64,000 nucleotides of DNA, from NCBI RefSeq assembly GCF_005222675.1, contig NZ_STGE01000057.1, positions 1 to 64,000 on the forward strand. The letters are read 5' to 3'. Every line of letters begins with the position of its first letter. The first letter of the stretch is position 1. The position numbers and the translations under genes were made by a program. The stretch is from Mycolicibacterium sp. CR10 (lineage in GTDB: Bacteria > Actinomycetota > Actinomycetes > Mycobacteriales > Mycobacteriaceae). The notes under the pieces are model-generated. The model was not told where the DNA came from. It made no database searches and worked only from the letters and a program-made list of their open reading frames with translations. Shown one piece after another: positions 17,198-25,733 of the stretch.

Positions 17198-18108
17198 CCC
17201 GCAGCGAGGGTGACACCTGGGATCTGGCCTCCAGCGTGGGCATCACGGCGACGATGGTCGCCGCGGGCCGCGCGATGGCCTCCGCCGACCCGCGCGGGTT
17301 GATCCACGACCCGTTCGCCGCACCGCTGGTCCGCGCCGTCGGCATCGACTTCCTGACGCAGGCGCTCGACGGTGAACTGGACCTGTCGGTGTTCCCGGGG
17401 TCGGATCCCGAACGGGCGCAGGCGATGATCGATGTGATGGCCGTGCGCACCAGGTTCTTCGACGATCATCTGCTGGCATCGACCGCTGCAGGCGTGCGCC
17501 AGGTGGTGATCCTCGCGTCCGGGCTCGACGCCCGCGCCTACCGGATCGACTGGCCCGAGGGCACCGTTGTCTACGAGATCGACCAACCCGAGGTCATCGC
17601 GTTCAAGACCCAGACGCTGGCCGACCTGGGCGCCGACCCGACCGCGACGCGGCGGACGGTGGCGATCGATCTGCGCGAGGACTGGCCCGCCGCCCTGCAG
17701 GCCGCGGGTTTCGACGCCTCACAACCGACCGCCTGGCTGGTCGAGGGCCTGCTGATCTACCTGCCGCCCGACGCGCAGGATCTGCTGTTCGATCTGATCA
17801 CCGACCAGTCCGCGCCGGGCAGCACCGTGGGAACCGAATTCGCGCCGGGCATCCTGGATTTCGATGCCAACCAGGCCCGCGAGATGTCGGAGCCGCTGCG
17901 GGAGCGCGGTTTCGACGTCGACATGTCGTCACTGGTGTACGCCGGACAACGCCACCACGCCCTGGAGTATCTGCGCGGCAAGGGTTGGCAGGTCACGGGT
18001 TCGCCGAGCGACGAGCTGTTCGAGACGTTCAGGCTTGCGGTGCCGGTGGCCGAAGCCAGGGGCCCGCTGGGCGAGATCGTCTACATCAGTGCGACGTTGG
18101 CGGGTTAG
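17194..18108 (+). CDS. SAM-dependent methyltransferase (LCM family), copy 3 of 3
   Basis: A 304-residue paralogue: DTWDLASSVGITATMVAA, ILASGLDARAYRI, YEIDQPEVIAFKTQTL and WLVEGLLIYLPPDAQDLL. The ATG at 17194 is coupled to the stop of copy 2. It converges on sppA with only one base between stop codons, leaving no room for a conventional terminator. The variable segment again differs (DGELDLSVFPGSDPERAQ). Function beyond SAM-dependent methyl transfer is not deducible. Confidence 0.87.
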   Translation: MTRSEGDTWDLASSVGITATMVAAGRAMASADPRGLIHDPFAAPLVRAVGIDFLTQALDGELDLSVFPGSDPERAQAMIDVMAVRTRFFDDHLLASTAAGVRQVVILASGLDARAYRIDWPEGTVVYEIDQPEVIAFKTQTLADLGADPTATRRTVAIDLREDWPAALQAAGFDASQPTAWLVEGLLIYLPPDAQDLLFDLITDQSAPGSTVGTEFAPGILDFDANQAREMSEPLRERGFDVDMSSLVYAGQRHHALEYLRGKGWQVTGSPSDELFETFRLAVPVAEARGPLGEIVYISATLAG

Positions 18109-18109
18109 C

Positions 18110-19900
18110 TCAGAACCGCCAGTCACCGACCCACAGCGCGTTGGTGCCCGTCAGCGATCGTTGCGTGTTGTCGACGATCCCGGTCACCGCCGCAACCATC
18201 AGCGCACCCACCGCGTCGGGCAGTGACGCGGCGGCAGGCTGCGAAGAAGGCTTGGGCCGCAACATATCCCGCAGCGACGAGCCCGGCAGATTCGCGACGT
18301 TCACCCGCTCGTCCGGATCGACGCCGGCGAGCACCTTGGCGCGCCGGACCGCGGTGCGCAGGCCGCCGAGCTCATCGACGAGTCCACGCTCGGCGGCGTC
18401 GGCGCCGGTCCACACCCGGCCCCTGGCGACGGCCTCGACGTCCGCCACGCTCAGATTCCGGCCGTCGGCCACCCGCTGGACGAAGTCGGTGTAGAACAGG
18501 TCCGCCTCGGCCTCCACGTGGGCATGCTGCTCCTCGGTGAACGGCGCGTTCACCGACCAGGCATCGGCGTTGGCATTGGTGCGCACGCTGTCCGAACCCA
18601 CGCCCAGCCGATCCTTGAGGTCGCGGGCCACCAGCTTGCCCGTCACGACGCCGATGGATCCGGTGATGGTCCCCGGGTTGGCCACGATGGCGTCGGCAGC
18701 CATCGACACGTAATAGCCGCCGGACGCCGCCACCGCGCCCATCGAGGCGACCACCGGCTTGCCCTGCTCGCGGATCCTTACCACTTCGCGCCAGATGGTC
18801 TCGGACCCGGTGACCGACCCGCCGGGGCTGTCGACGCGCAGCACGATCGCCGCCACGTCGTCGTCGGCGGCCGCCTGGCGCAGTGCCGCGGCAATAATGT
18901 CTCCCCCGGCACTGGAACTGCCGAACGGTGACATCTGCCTCCCGCCCCGGCCGCTGACGATCGGGCCGGCCAGCGTCACCACCGCGACGGTGGCTCTGCC
19001 CTTGCGACCGGGGATGCTCGGCGTCGGCACGCCGGGCCGGTTGGCGCGGGCGTACCGGGCCAGATACAACCGCGGCGGTGCCCCCTTGCCGTCGGCATCA
19101 CCGGTTTCCGGCGAAATTCCTTCTGCTCCTGCCTTTTCCGCGATGCGCGCGTAGGCCTCGTCCCGGAAGCCGATTCGGTCGATCAGCCCCCCGGTGACGG
19201 CGTCGTCGCGCAGCAGCGGTGCCCGGTCGGCGAGGGCGTCCAGCGCGGCGATGTCGACGCCGCGGGACGTCGCCACCGCCTCCCACACCTGCGAGCGCAG
19301 GCTGTTCACCAGCGCGGTGTCGGCCTCGCGGTGCGCGTCGGTGTATCGATCCTGGGTGAACAGGTTCGCCGCGGACTTGTACTCGCCGCGGGCAATGAAC
19401 TGGGCTTCGACGCCGACCTTGTCGAGGGCGTCGCGCAGGAACAGGGCGCTGGTGGCGAAGCCGACCAGCCCGACCGTCCCCGACGGCTGCATCCACACCT
19501 CCCCGAACGCCGAGGCCAGGTAGTAGGACAGGGTTCCGGGGTAGGTTTCGGCCCAGGCCAGCGACGGCTTCACCGCGCTGAAGGCAGCGATCGCGTCGCG
19601 CAGCTCCTGAACCGGCCCCGGCGGGGCCGCGTCGAGCTGCACCCGGGCGATCAACCCGGCGACCCGCGGATCCTCGGCGGCCCGGTGGAGGGCGGCGACG
19701 GCCTCACGCAGAAGCAGCGGCTTACCGGCGCCGTTGATCATGGCGAGCGGGTCGAAGCCGGCGGTCTCGGGCAGCGCGCTCTGCAGATCGAGCTCGAGAA
19801 TGCAGCCGTCCGGCACCCCCTGGTGGCGGGCGGTGTCGACCTTGCGGACCAACTCGCGGACGTCGTCGAACCCGGGCACACCGGTGAGAAGAGAGAACAT
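18110..19900 (-). CDS. sppA: Signal peptide peptidase SppA, 67K type
   Basis: A 596-residue long-form SppA with two ClpP-like repeats. The N-terminal repeat carries the catalytic Lys (ARGEYKSAANLF). The C-terminal repeat carries the nucleophilic Ser in the ASGGYYVSMAAD region, followed by GTITGSIGVV. The enzyme degrades signal peptides left in the membrane after secretion. No clear N-terminal membrane helix is seen, so association may be peripheral. It follows the small secreted DUF732 gene by 41 bases and corresponds to Rv0724 by position. Confidence 0.92.
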   Translation of the reverse strand: MFSLLTGVPGFDDVRELVRKVDTARHQGVPDGCILELDLQSALPETAGFDPLAMINGAGKPLLLREAVAALHRAAEDPRVAGLIARVQLDAAPPGPVQELRDAIAAFSAVKPSLAWAETYPGTLSYYLASAFGEVWMQPSGTVGLVGFATSALFLRDALDKVGVEAQFIARGEYKSAANLFTQDRYTDAHREADTALVNSLRSQVWEAVATSRGVDIAALDALADRAPLLRDDAVTGGLIDRIGFRDEAYARIAEKAGAEGISPETGDADGKGAPPRLYLARYARANRPGVPTPSIPGRKGRATVAVVTLAGPIVSGRGGRQMSPFGSSSAGGDIIAAALRQAAADDDVAAIVLRVDSPGGSVTGSETIWREVVRIREQGKPVVASMGAVAASGGYYVSMAADAIVANPGTITGSIGVVTGKLVARDLKDRLGVGSDSVRTNANADAWSVNAPFTEEQHAHVEAEADLFYTDFVQRVADGRNLSVADVEAVARGRVWTGADAAERGLVDELGGLRTAVRRAKVLAGVDPDERVNVANLPGSSLRDMLRPKPSSQPAAASLPDAVGALMVAAVTGIVDNTQRSLTGTNALWVGDWRF

Positions 19901-19941
19901 GACGTCGAGCCTACCGACGCCGATCAGTGCGGCCGGCGGAG

Positions 19942-20289
19942 CTAGCGGCCGACGAAGCGCGCCTGCTGGGGGCAGTACACCGCCACCGACGCCCGCATCA
20001 GGCCGACGGCCTGTTCGCGGCTCATACCGCTGTTCTGCAACGTGGTCACCACGCCGCGCACCGCAGGCACCGGGTTGACGCTGGTGGCCACCTGAGTGGC
20101 GAACATCTCACAGACCTGCTTGCCGACCGCGGGCAGATCGACGTCGGGCGCCAGCTCGATGCCCAGGGAGGTCACCGCCTTCTCGAACGCTTCGTCGGCG
20201 GTTTGGGCCTGCGCGGAGGCCGCACCCCCGAACACGGCGAGGCCTGCGGCGACCATCGCTGCGGCGACGGTACGACGGTGGCGGATCAT
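19942..20289 (-). CDS. Secreted DUF732 protein
   Basis: A 115-residue exported protein. A classic Sec signal peptide (residues 1-28, MIRHRRTVAAAMVAAGLAVF with cleavage near AQA) precedes a small helical DUF732 domain with two cysteines (KQVCEMFA and VAVYCPQ) that probably form a disulfide. DUF732 proteins are a large, mycobacteria-rich family of unknown function. It lies between the spc terminator and sppA on the same strand and may be co-transcribed with sppA. Confidence 0.85.
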   Translation of the reverse strand: MIRHRRTVAAAMVAAGLAVFGGAASAQAQTADEAFEKAVTSLGIELAPDVDLPAVGKQVCEMFATQVATSVNPVPAVRGVVTTLQNSGMSREQAVGLMRASVAVYCPQQARFVGR

Positions 20290-20365
20290 GGTGCTCCTCA
20301 GTGTTGGACACGTGCAGTGTAAATCGCGATGGCGGCTCGCGCCGTTACTGCTTTTCCGACGGCAG

Positions 20366-20401
20366 AAAAACAGAGGCCCCCGCCGGTGGCGAGGGCCTCT
20401 G
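20366..20401 (-). terminator. Intrinsic terminator of the spc ribosomal operon
   Basis: On the minus strand, a 9-bp stem CAGAGGCCC/GGGCCTCTG (20393-20401 with 20371-20379) around a GC-rich loop is followed directly by TTTTT (complement of 20366-20370). It lies 25 bases after the rplO stop. It is the clearest U-tailed terminator in the window. Confidence 0.85.
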
Positions 20402-20425
20402 TGTAGGGCTTGTCTGCGATGTGGA

Positions 20426-20866
20426 CTAGAGCTCGGTGGCGGTGCCGCCGGCAGCGGTGATGGCCTCGCGGGCGCTGCCGCTGAACTTGTTCGCGGTGAC
20501 GTCGACCTTGACGGTCAGCTTGCCGTCGCCGAGCACCTTGACCAAGACGTTCTTGCGAACGAGGCCCTTGGCGACCAACTCGTCGACACCGACGGTGCCG
20601 CCGTCGGGGAACGCCTTGTTGAGGTCGCCGAGGTTGACGACGCCGTACTCGGTGCGGAACCGGTTCTTGAAGCCCTTGAGCTTCGGCAGCCGCATGTGGA
20701 TCGGCATCTGGCCACCCTCGAACGTCGTGGGGACGTTCTTGCGCGCCTTGGTGCCCTTGGTACCGCGGCCGGCGGTCTTGCCCTTGGAGCCCTCGCCGCG
20801 ACCCACGCGGGTCTTCGCCGTCTTCGAGCCCGGAGCCGGGCGCAGATCGTGAAGCTTGATCGTCAT
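20426..20866 (-). CDS. rplO: 50S ribosomal protein L15
   Basis: A 146-residue L15 with the usual basic Gly-rich start (MTIKLHDLRPAPGSKTAKTR, then GRGEGSKGKTAGRGTKGTKA) and the central FEGGQMPIHMRLPKLKGFKN. It contacts 23S rRNA and helps late large-subunit assembly. It is the last gene of the spc operon, 5 bases after rpmD and directly before the U-tailed terminator. Confidence 0.97.
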   Translation of the reverse strand: MTIKLHDLRPAPGSKTAKTRVGRGEGSKGKTAGRGTKGTKARKNVPTTFEGGQMPIHMRLPKLKGFKNRFRTEYGVVNLGDLNKAFPDGGTVGVDELVAKGLVRKNVLVKVLGDGKLTVKVDVTANKFSGSAREAITAAGGTATEL

Positions 20867-20871
20867 TGGTG

Positions 20872-21051
20872 TCAGACCTCCTCAACCGTCACGAGGTGGT
20901 GAACGGCCTTGATGAGTCCGCGGGTCTGGGGGCTGTCCTCCCGGACCACGGACTGGCGGATCTTGCGCAGACCGAGCGTCCGCAAGGATTCACGCTGATT
21001 CCAGCGTGCCCCGATGGTGCTGCGCACCTGGGTGATCTTGAGTTCTGCCAT
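20872..21051 (-). CDS. rpmD: 50S ribosomal protein L30
   Basis: A 59-residue L30 read on the minus strand: MAELKITQVRSTIGARWNQR at the start and LIKAVHHLVTVEEV at the end, the standard bacterial length. The ATG at 21051 lies 6 bases after the rpsE stop and the TGA at 20872-20874 lies just before rplO. It fills the expected slot between S5 and L15 and is easily missed because it is short. Confidence 0.96.
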   Translation of the reverse strand: MAELKITQVRSTIGARWNQRESLRTLGLRKIRQSVVREDSPQTRGLIKAVHHLVTVEEV

Positions 21052-21057
21052 GGTCGT

Positions 21058-21735
21058 TTATGCCGTTCCCTCACGCGCCGCGCTGGCAGCCACGGCCTCC
21101 GCCTCGCGGCGGGCCTTGAGCATCCTCGGGGGCGCTACATCTTCGATAGGCAGGCCGCGGCGGGCCGCGACCTCTTCGGGACGCTGGATCATCTTCAGCG
21201 CGGCCACCGTCGCATGAACGACGTTGATCGCGTTGTCGCTGCCCAGCGACTTGGCCAGGACGTCGTGCACGCCGGCGCATTCCAGCACCGCGCGGCAGGC
21301 GCCTCCGGCGATGACACCGGTACCGGGGCTGGCCGGGCGCAGCATGACGACGCCGGCAGCGGCCTCACCCTGAACCGGGTGGACGATCGTGGCACCGATC
21401 AACGGGACGCGGAAGAAGTTCTTGCGAGCTTCCTCGACGCCCTTGGCGATGGCGGCCGGAACTTCCTTGGCCTTGCCGTAGCCGACGCCGACCATTCCGT
21501 TGCCGTCGCCGACGATCACCAGCGCGGTGAAGCTGAAGCGGCGGCCGCCCTTGACCACCTTGGACACGCGGTTGATCGCGACAACGCGTTCCAGGTAGTT
21601 GCTCTTGTCGCCGCCGTCACGGCCGCCACGACCGCCACGGTCATCACGGCCACGGCCACGACCTCCGCGATCGTCGCCGCGTCCGCCTCCGCGATTGTCC
21701 TGCGCCGAACCGGCGCCAGCCTGCTCGGCCATCAT
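21058..21735 (-). CDS. rpsE: 30S ribosomal protein S5
   Basis: S5 of 225 residues, longer than the roughly 167 of E. coli. The first 50 or so residues are a low-complexity Arg/Gly/Asp tract (GRGDDRGGRGRGRDDRGGRG region), as in other mycobacteria; the conserved core begins at YLERVVAINRVSKVVKGGRR. S5 works in decoding fidelity and helicase activity at the mRNA entry. Two adjacent ATG codons (21735, 21732) could start; the second has better spacing to GAGAGGA. Confidence 0.96.
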   Translation of the reverse strand: MMAEQAGAGSAQDNRGGGRGDDRGGRGRGRDDRGGRGGRDGGDKSNYLERVVAINRVSKVVKGGRRFSFTALVIVGDGNGMVGVGYGKAKEVPAAIAKGVEEARKNFFRVPLIGATIVHPVQGEAAAGVVMLRPASPGTGVIAGGACRAVLECAGVHDVLAKSLGSDNAINVVHATVAALKMIQRPEEVAARRGLPIEDVAPPRMLKARREAEAVAASAAREGTA

Positions 21736-21757
21736 GCAGTCCTCTCGTTGATAGTCA

Positions 21758-22162
21758 TCAGAACTTCAGCCCGCCTTCGCGCGCAGCGTCGGCCAGGGCC
21801 GCGATCCGGCCACCGTAGGTGTACCCGCCGCGGTCGAACACGACCTCGTCGATGCCCGCAGCCTTGGCGCGCTCGGCGATGAGCTGTCCGACCCGGGTGC
21901 TGTGGGCCTTCTTGTCTCCGTCGACGGCACGCACGTCGGCCTCGATCGACGACGCCGCGGCCAGCGTGGCGCCGTCCAGGTCGTCGACCAGCTGCACGTG
22001 GATATGCCGCGCCGAGCGGTTGACCACCAGGCGGGGCCGCTCGGCGGTGCCGGCGACCTTCTTGCGCAGCCGGGCGTGCCGACGCAGCCGCGCCGTGCGA
22101 CGCGCCTCGGAGATGTTCTGCCCCACGGGCTTGCGAACGGTGTCTTTTGTCTTGGTAGCCAT
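21758..22162 (-). CDS. rplR: 50S ribosomal protein L18
   Basis: A 134-residue L18, the 5S rRNA-binding protein. Core segments RRHARLRKKVAGTAERPRL, HIHVQLVDD, AKAAGIDEVVFDRGGYTYGG and LADAAREGGLKF are all conserved. An N-terminal lysine-rich lead (MATKTKDTVRKPVGQN) is typical of actinobacteria. It starts 3 bases after the rplF stop and precedes rpsE by 22 bases. Confidence 0.97.
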   Translation of the reverse strand: MATKTKDTVRKPVGQNISEARRTARLRRHARLRKKVAGTAERPRLVVNRSARHIHVQLVDDLDGATLAAASSIEADVRAVDGDKKAHSTRVGQLIAERAKAAGIDEVVFDRGGYTYGGRIAALADAAREGGLKF

Positions 22163-22165
22163 GGC

Positions 22166-22705
22166 CTACTTACCCGTCTTTCCGACCTTGCGACGGATCT
22201 GCTCACCCTCGTAGCGAACGCCCTTGCCCTTGTACGGGTCGGGGCGGCGCAGGCGACGGATGTTCGCCGAGATCTGTCCGACCTTCTGCTTGTCGATACC
22301 CGAGACCGAGAACTTGGTGGGCGTCTCCACCGCGAAGGTGATGCCTTCCGGTGCCTCGATCACCACGGGGTGGCTGTAACCCAGCGCGAACTCCAGGGTG
22401 TTGCCCTTGGCCACCACGCGGTAGCCGACGCCGAAGATCTCCATCTTGGTGGTGTACCCCTCGGTGACACCGGTCACCAGGTTGGCGATCAGCGTGCGCG
22501 ACAGCCCGTGCAGCGAGCGGTTCTCCCGCTCGTCGTCCGGGCGGGCCACCACGACGGCGCCATCGTCATTGCGCGACACCGTGATCGGCGTGGCCACATC
22601 CAGCGTCAGGGTGCCCTTGGGACCCTTGACGGCGACGTTCTGGCCTTCGATGGTGACGTCGACTCCGGAGGGAATCGTCACCGGTTGCTTTCCAATACGC
22701 GACAT
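22166..22705 (-). CDS. rplF: 50S ribosomal protein L6
   Basis: A 179-residue L6 with both repeats of the fold: MSRIGKQPVTIPSGVDVTI and VKGPKGTLTLD at the N-terminus, and GVGYRVVAKGNTLEFALGYS and PDPYKGKGVRYEGE near the C-terminus. It lies near the factor-binding site of the large subunit. Start ATG 22705 is 17 bases after the rpsH stop with a GGGAGGAGAA ribosome site. Confidence 0.97.
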   Translation of the reverse strand: MSRIGKQPVTIPSGVDVTIEGQNVAVKGPKGTLTLDVATPITVSRNDDGAVVVARPDDERENRSLHGLSRTLIANLVTGVTEGYTTKMEIFGVGYRVVAKGNTLEFALGYSHPVVIEAPEGITFAVETPTKFSVSGIDKQKVGQISANIRRLRRPDPYKGKGVRYEGEQIRRKVGKTGK

Positions 22706-22722
22706 AGCTTGTTCTCCTCCCG

Positions 22723-23121
22723 CTACCAGACGTAAGCGAGGACTTCGCCGCCCACGCCTTGTCGTGATGCCTGACGGTCGGTGAGCAGGCCCGAGGACGT
22801 GGAGATGATCGCCACGCCCAGGCCACCGAGAACGCGCGGCAGATTGGTCGATTTCGCGTACACCCGCAGACCGGGCTTGGACACCCGGCGGAGGCCGGCG
22901 ATGCTGCGCTCCCGGCTTGGGCCGTACTTCAGCTGCACCACAAGCGATTTGCCCACGCGGGCATCTTCGGTGTGGAAGTCGTTGATGTAGCCCTCCGACT
23001 TGAGGATCTCGGCGATGTTGGCCTTGATCTTGCTGTGCGGCAGGGTCACTTCGTCGTGGTACGCCGAATTGGCGTTGCGCAGACGTGTGAGGAAGTCTGC
23101 GATCGGATCCGTCATGGTCAT
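22723..23121 (-). CDS. rpsH: 30S ribosomal protein S8
   Basis: A 132-residue S8: MTMTDPIADFLTRLRNANSA at the start and the conserved STSSGLLTDRQASRQGVGGE motif at the end. S8 is a primary binder of 16S rRNA helix 21, and in E. coli it also represses spc translation. Whether it does so here is not visible. A second in-frame ATG lies two codons on. It is separated from rpsN by 98 bases, a relatively loose gap for this operon. Confidence 0.97.
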   Translation of the reverse strand: MTMTDPIADFLTRLRNANSAYHDEVTLPHSKIKANIAEILKSEGYINDFHTEDARVGKSLVVQLKYGPSRERSIAGLRRVSKPGLRVYAKSTNLPRVLGGLGVAIISTSSGLLTDRQASRQGVGGEVLAYVW

Positions 23122-23219
23122 GACAGCCGGTTCACCTTTCTCGCGGCGGTTCCTCCGAGATGATTTCGGGAGGCCTACCGCAACCTGTTAGTGGAGTTGA
23201 AGTTTGGGGGTGGGCTGTC

Positions 23220-23405
23220 TTACCAGCTGGACTTCTGCACGCCGGGCAGCTCGCCCGCGTGCGCCATCTCGCGGAGGCAGATCCGGCACAGGCCGAACTT
23301 GCGGTACACCGCGTGCGGACGACCGCACCTGTTGCAGCGCGTGTAGCCCCGCACCTTGAACTTGGGCTTCTTGTTGGCCTTGTTGACCAGAGCCTTCTTT
23401 GCCAT
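23220..23405 (-). CDS. rpsN: 30S ribosomal protein S14, zinc type Z
   Basis: A 61-residue S14 with the four zinc ligands in CNRC and CRIC, making it the zinc-dependent S14 (type Z) rather than the Zur-controlled Cys-less paralogue. The ATG at 23405 gives MAKKALVNKANKKPKFKVRG; a longer frame reading back into rplE is rejected. It starts 4 bases after the rplE stop. Confidence 0.96.
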   Translation of the reverse strand: MAKKALVNKANKKPKFKVRGYTRCNRCGRPHAVYRKFGLCRICLREMAHAGELPGVQKSSW

Positions 23406-23409
23406 CTGC

Positions 23410-23982
23410 TCAGTTCTCCTTGAACGGAAAGCCCAGCGCCCGCAGCAGCGCTCGTCCTTCGTCGTCGGTCGTCGCCGAGGTGACGACGGTGATGTCCATG
23501 CCACGGGGCCGGTCGATGTCGTCGATGTTGATCTCGTGGAACATCGACTGCTCGTTCAGGCCGAACGTGTAGTTTCCGGTGCCGTCGAACTGCTTGGGGC
23601 TCAGGCCACGGAAGTCGCGGATACGGGGAAGCGCGATCGAGGTCAACCGGTCGAGGAACTCCCACATCCGGTCGCCGCGCAGCGTGACCCGCGCACCGAT
23701 CGGCATGCCCTCGCGCAGCTTGAACTGGGCGATCGACTTGCGGGCCTTGCGGATCTCGGGCTTCTGGCCGGTGATCAGTGCCAGGTCGTTGACCGCGCCG
23801 TTGATCAGCTTCGCGTCGCGGGCGGCGTCACCGACACCCATGTTCACGACCACCTTGACCACGCCGGGGATCTGCATGACGTTGGCGAAACCGAATTCCT
23901 TCTGCAGCGACTCGCGGATCTCGTCGCGGTAGCGCTGCTTGAGGCGCGGGAGCGTCTTCTCTGTCTTCTCAGCCGTGGTCAT
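23410..23982 (-). CDS. rplE: 50S ribosomal protein L5
   Basis: A 190-residue L5, the 5S rRNA-binding protein at the central protuberance. Conserved blocks include FGFANVMQIPGVVKVVVNMG, ALITGQKPEIRKARKSIAQF and YTFGLNEQSMFHEINID. Its ATG overlaps the rplX stop by one base (TGATG), a translational coupling common in this operon. Confidence 0.97.
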   Translation of the reverse strand: MTTAEKTEKTLPRLKQRYRDEIRESLQKEFGFANVMQIPGVVKVVVNMGVGDAARDAKLINGAVNDLALITGQKPEIRKARKSIAQFKLREGMPIGARVTLRGDRMWEFLDRLTSIALPRIRDFRGLSPKQFDGTGNYTFGLNEQSMFHEINIDDIDRPRGMDITVVTSATTDDEGRALLRALGFPFKEN

Positions 23983-24299
23983 CAGAGGTCCTTGCCATTG
24001 CTCTTGGCGATCCGGACGTTCTTGCCGGTCTCGTCGTCCTTGCGGAAGCCGACGCGGGTGGGCTTGCCGTCGGAATCGATCACCATCACGTTGCTCACGG
24101 AGATCGCCGCCTCCTGGGTGACGATGCCGCCGGAGGACGCGCCGCGCTCGGTGCGTGATTCGGGGGTGTGCTTCTTGATCCGGTTGACGCCCTCGACGAG
24201 GATCTTGTTGCGCTCCGGGTAGGCCACGAGGACCTTGCCCTTGGCGCCCTTGTCCTTGCCCGAGATGACGAGCACCGTGTCGCCCTTGCGGACCTTCAT
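23982..24299 (-). CDS. rplX: 50S ribosomal protein L24
   Basis: A 105-residue L24 with the KOW motif at its start (MKVRKGDTVLVISGKDKGAK) and VEGVNRIKKHTPES following. It initiates large-subunit assembly on 23S rRNA. The ATG directly abuts the rplN stop, and its stop overlaps the rplE start. Confidence 0.97.
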   Translation of the reverse strand: MKVRKGDTVLVISGKDKGAKGKVLVAYPERNKILVEGVNRIKKHTPESRTERGASSGGIVTQEAAISVSNVMVIDSDGKPTRVGFRKDDETGKNVRIAKSNGKDL

Positions 24300-24668
24300 C
24301 TACAACACCTCCGGGGCGAGCGAGACGATCTTCATGAAGCGCTTCTCGCGCAGTTCGCGACCGACCGGTCCGAAGATGCGGGTTCCGCGCGGGTCATTGT
24401 CGGGCTTGATGATGACGGCGGCGTTCTCATCGAACTTGATGTAGCTGCCGTCGGCGCGGCGGCGCTCCTTGACGGTGCGCACGATCACGGCCTTGACCAC
24501 GTCGCCACGCTTGACGTTGCCACCGGGGATGGCGTCCTTGACGGTCGCCACAATCACGTCGCCGATTCCGGCGTATCGCCGACCCGAGCCACCGAGCACG
24601 CGGATGCACAAGATCTCCTTGGCGCCCGTGTTGTCGGCGACCTTGAGCCGCGATTCCTGCTGAATCAC
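24300..24668 (-). CDS. rplN: 50S ribosomal protein L14
   Basis: A 122-residue L14: IQQESRLKVADNTGAKEIL at the start, RRYAGIGDVIVATVKDA in the middle and LREKRFMKIVSLAPEVL at the end. The start is GTG at 24668 with GAGGAG just upstream; a 234-residue reading from further upstream crosses the leader and is rejected. It is first gene of the spc block, transcribed from the promoter at 24801-24829 after a leader of about 125 bases. Confidence 0.96.
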   Translation of the reverse strand: MIQQESRLKVADNTGAKEILCIRVLGGSGRRYAGIGDVIVATVKDAIPGGNVKRGDVVKAVIVRTVKERRRADGSYIKFDENAAVIIKPDNDPRGTRIFGPVGRELREKRFMKIVSLAPEVL

Positions 24669-24785
24669 TAGATCTCCTCGACCTGGGTTTTCTGTATGCA
24701 CGCAGGATTCCGACCCTGACGTGCGCGGTCTTTGTCGCCGAAAGGCACGCAGGGCCAGCTGAGATCCAGCCAGCCGAGGTCTGCC

Positions 24786-24829
24786 CAAGGCAACCCCTAC
24801 ATAGTAGGTGAGCTCGGGGAATGCTCCAA
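24786..24829 (-). promoter_or_regulatory. spc operon promoter and initial transcribed sequence
   Basis: On the minus strand, TTGGAG (complement of 24824-24829), a 17-base spacer and TACTAT (complement of 24801-24806) form a sigma-A promoter upstream of rplN. Four bases later comes GGGTTGCCTTG (complement of 24786-24796). The S10 operon promoter has the same -35 hexamer, spacer length, 4-base gap and identical GGGTTGCCTTG. Confidence 0.72.
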
Positions 24830-24846
24830 ATCGCTCGGGCCGGGGC

Positions 24847-25728
24847 TCAGCCGACGCAGCGAAACCCGATGTGCGTCGTCGCGCTGTCCTGCGACTGCGG
24901 CGACCTCGCGGCAGGCCGGTACCGGTGGCAGTACTCCGGAGCGCACAGGTGCGAACCCCCTTTGAGCGCCTGGCTGATCTGCGGGTCCGGCGCCGCCGGA
25001 CCACAGCACGACTGCGCCGGACCGCCGATCTGGTGGTGACCGGCGAACCGGGTGGTCGTCCACTCCCAGACGTTTCCGATCATGTCGACGAGGCCGTAGC
25101 CGTTGGGCGGGAAGGTGCCGACTGGTGAGGTCCCCGACCATCCCAGCGCACCGTCGTTGCGGTACGGGAAGCGGCCCTGCCAAGTGTTGGCCCTCAACTG
25201 CCCGCCCGGGGCGGGGTCATCGCCCCAGGGGTAGATCGTCGTCGACCCGCCACGCGCGGCGAATTCCCATTCCGCTTCGCTCGGCAGCCGGCGGCCGGCC
25301 CAGCGGGCGTACGCGGCGGCATCGGTGTAGCAGACCTGCACCACCGGGTGCTCGGCTCGGTCCTCGAGAGCGTCGATGTCGCTGTCCGGGCCGTACGGGT
25401 GCCGCCAGTCGGCGCCGGGCACCCAGTCCCACCACTGTCGCCAGTCACGCAGGTCGACGGGGCCGTCCGTCGGCCGGAAGACCAGCGCACCCGGCACCAG
25501 GTCCTGCGGTGCGGCGCCGGGGAACAGCGCGGGATCCGGCGCGGTCTCGGCGACGGTGCGATAGCCGGTGTCGGCGACGAATCGGCCGAACTGGGCATTG
25601 GTCACCGGGTGCCGCTCGATCGCGAACGCGGCGACGGTGACGGTGTGCACCGGAGCCTCTTCGGGATAGAACGCCGTCGAACCCATGCGAAACGCCCCGC
25701 CCTCCACCTCGACGAGGTCGGTGAGCAT
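24847..25728 (-). CDS. Formylglycine-generating enzyme (sulfatase activator)
   Basis: A 293-residue SUMF1/FGE-type protein. The C-terminal signature is complete: GGSHLCAPEYCHRYRPAARS with the two active-site Cys at 262 and 267, ending GFRCVG. FGE oxidises the Cys in the CxPxR motif of sulfatases to formylglycine. The sulfatase encoded two genes away has exactly that motif, so they are a functional pair. Position matches Rv0712. The ATG at 25728 gives the family's normal start; upstream frame from 25938 is not used. It begins 5 bases after the lipoprotein gene stop. Confidence 0.93.
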   Translation of the reverse strand: MLTDLVEVEGGAFRMGSTAFYPEEAPVHTVTVAAFAIERHPVTNAQFGRFVADTGYRTVAETAPDPALFPGAAPQDLVPGALVFRPTDGPVDLRDWRQWWDWVPGADWRHPYGPDSDIDALEDRAEHPVVQVCYTDAAAYARWAGRRLPSEAEWEFAARGGSTTIYPWGDDPAPGGQLRANTWQGRFPYRNDGALGWSGTSPVGTFPPNGYGLVDMIGNVWEWTTTRFAGHHQIGGPAQSCCGPAAPDPQISQALKGGSHLCAPEYCHRYRPAARSPQSQDSATTHIGFRCVG

Positions 25729-25733
25729 GGCGT

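Noticed and set aside
24300..25004. 234-codon version of L14 with a long N-terminal extension
   Set aside because: The extension crosses the promoter and leader. GTG 24668 with a good ribosome site gives the standard 122 residues.
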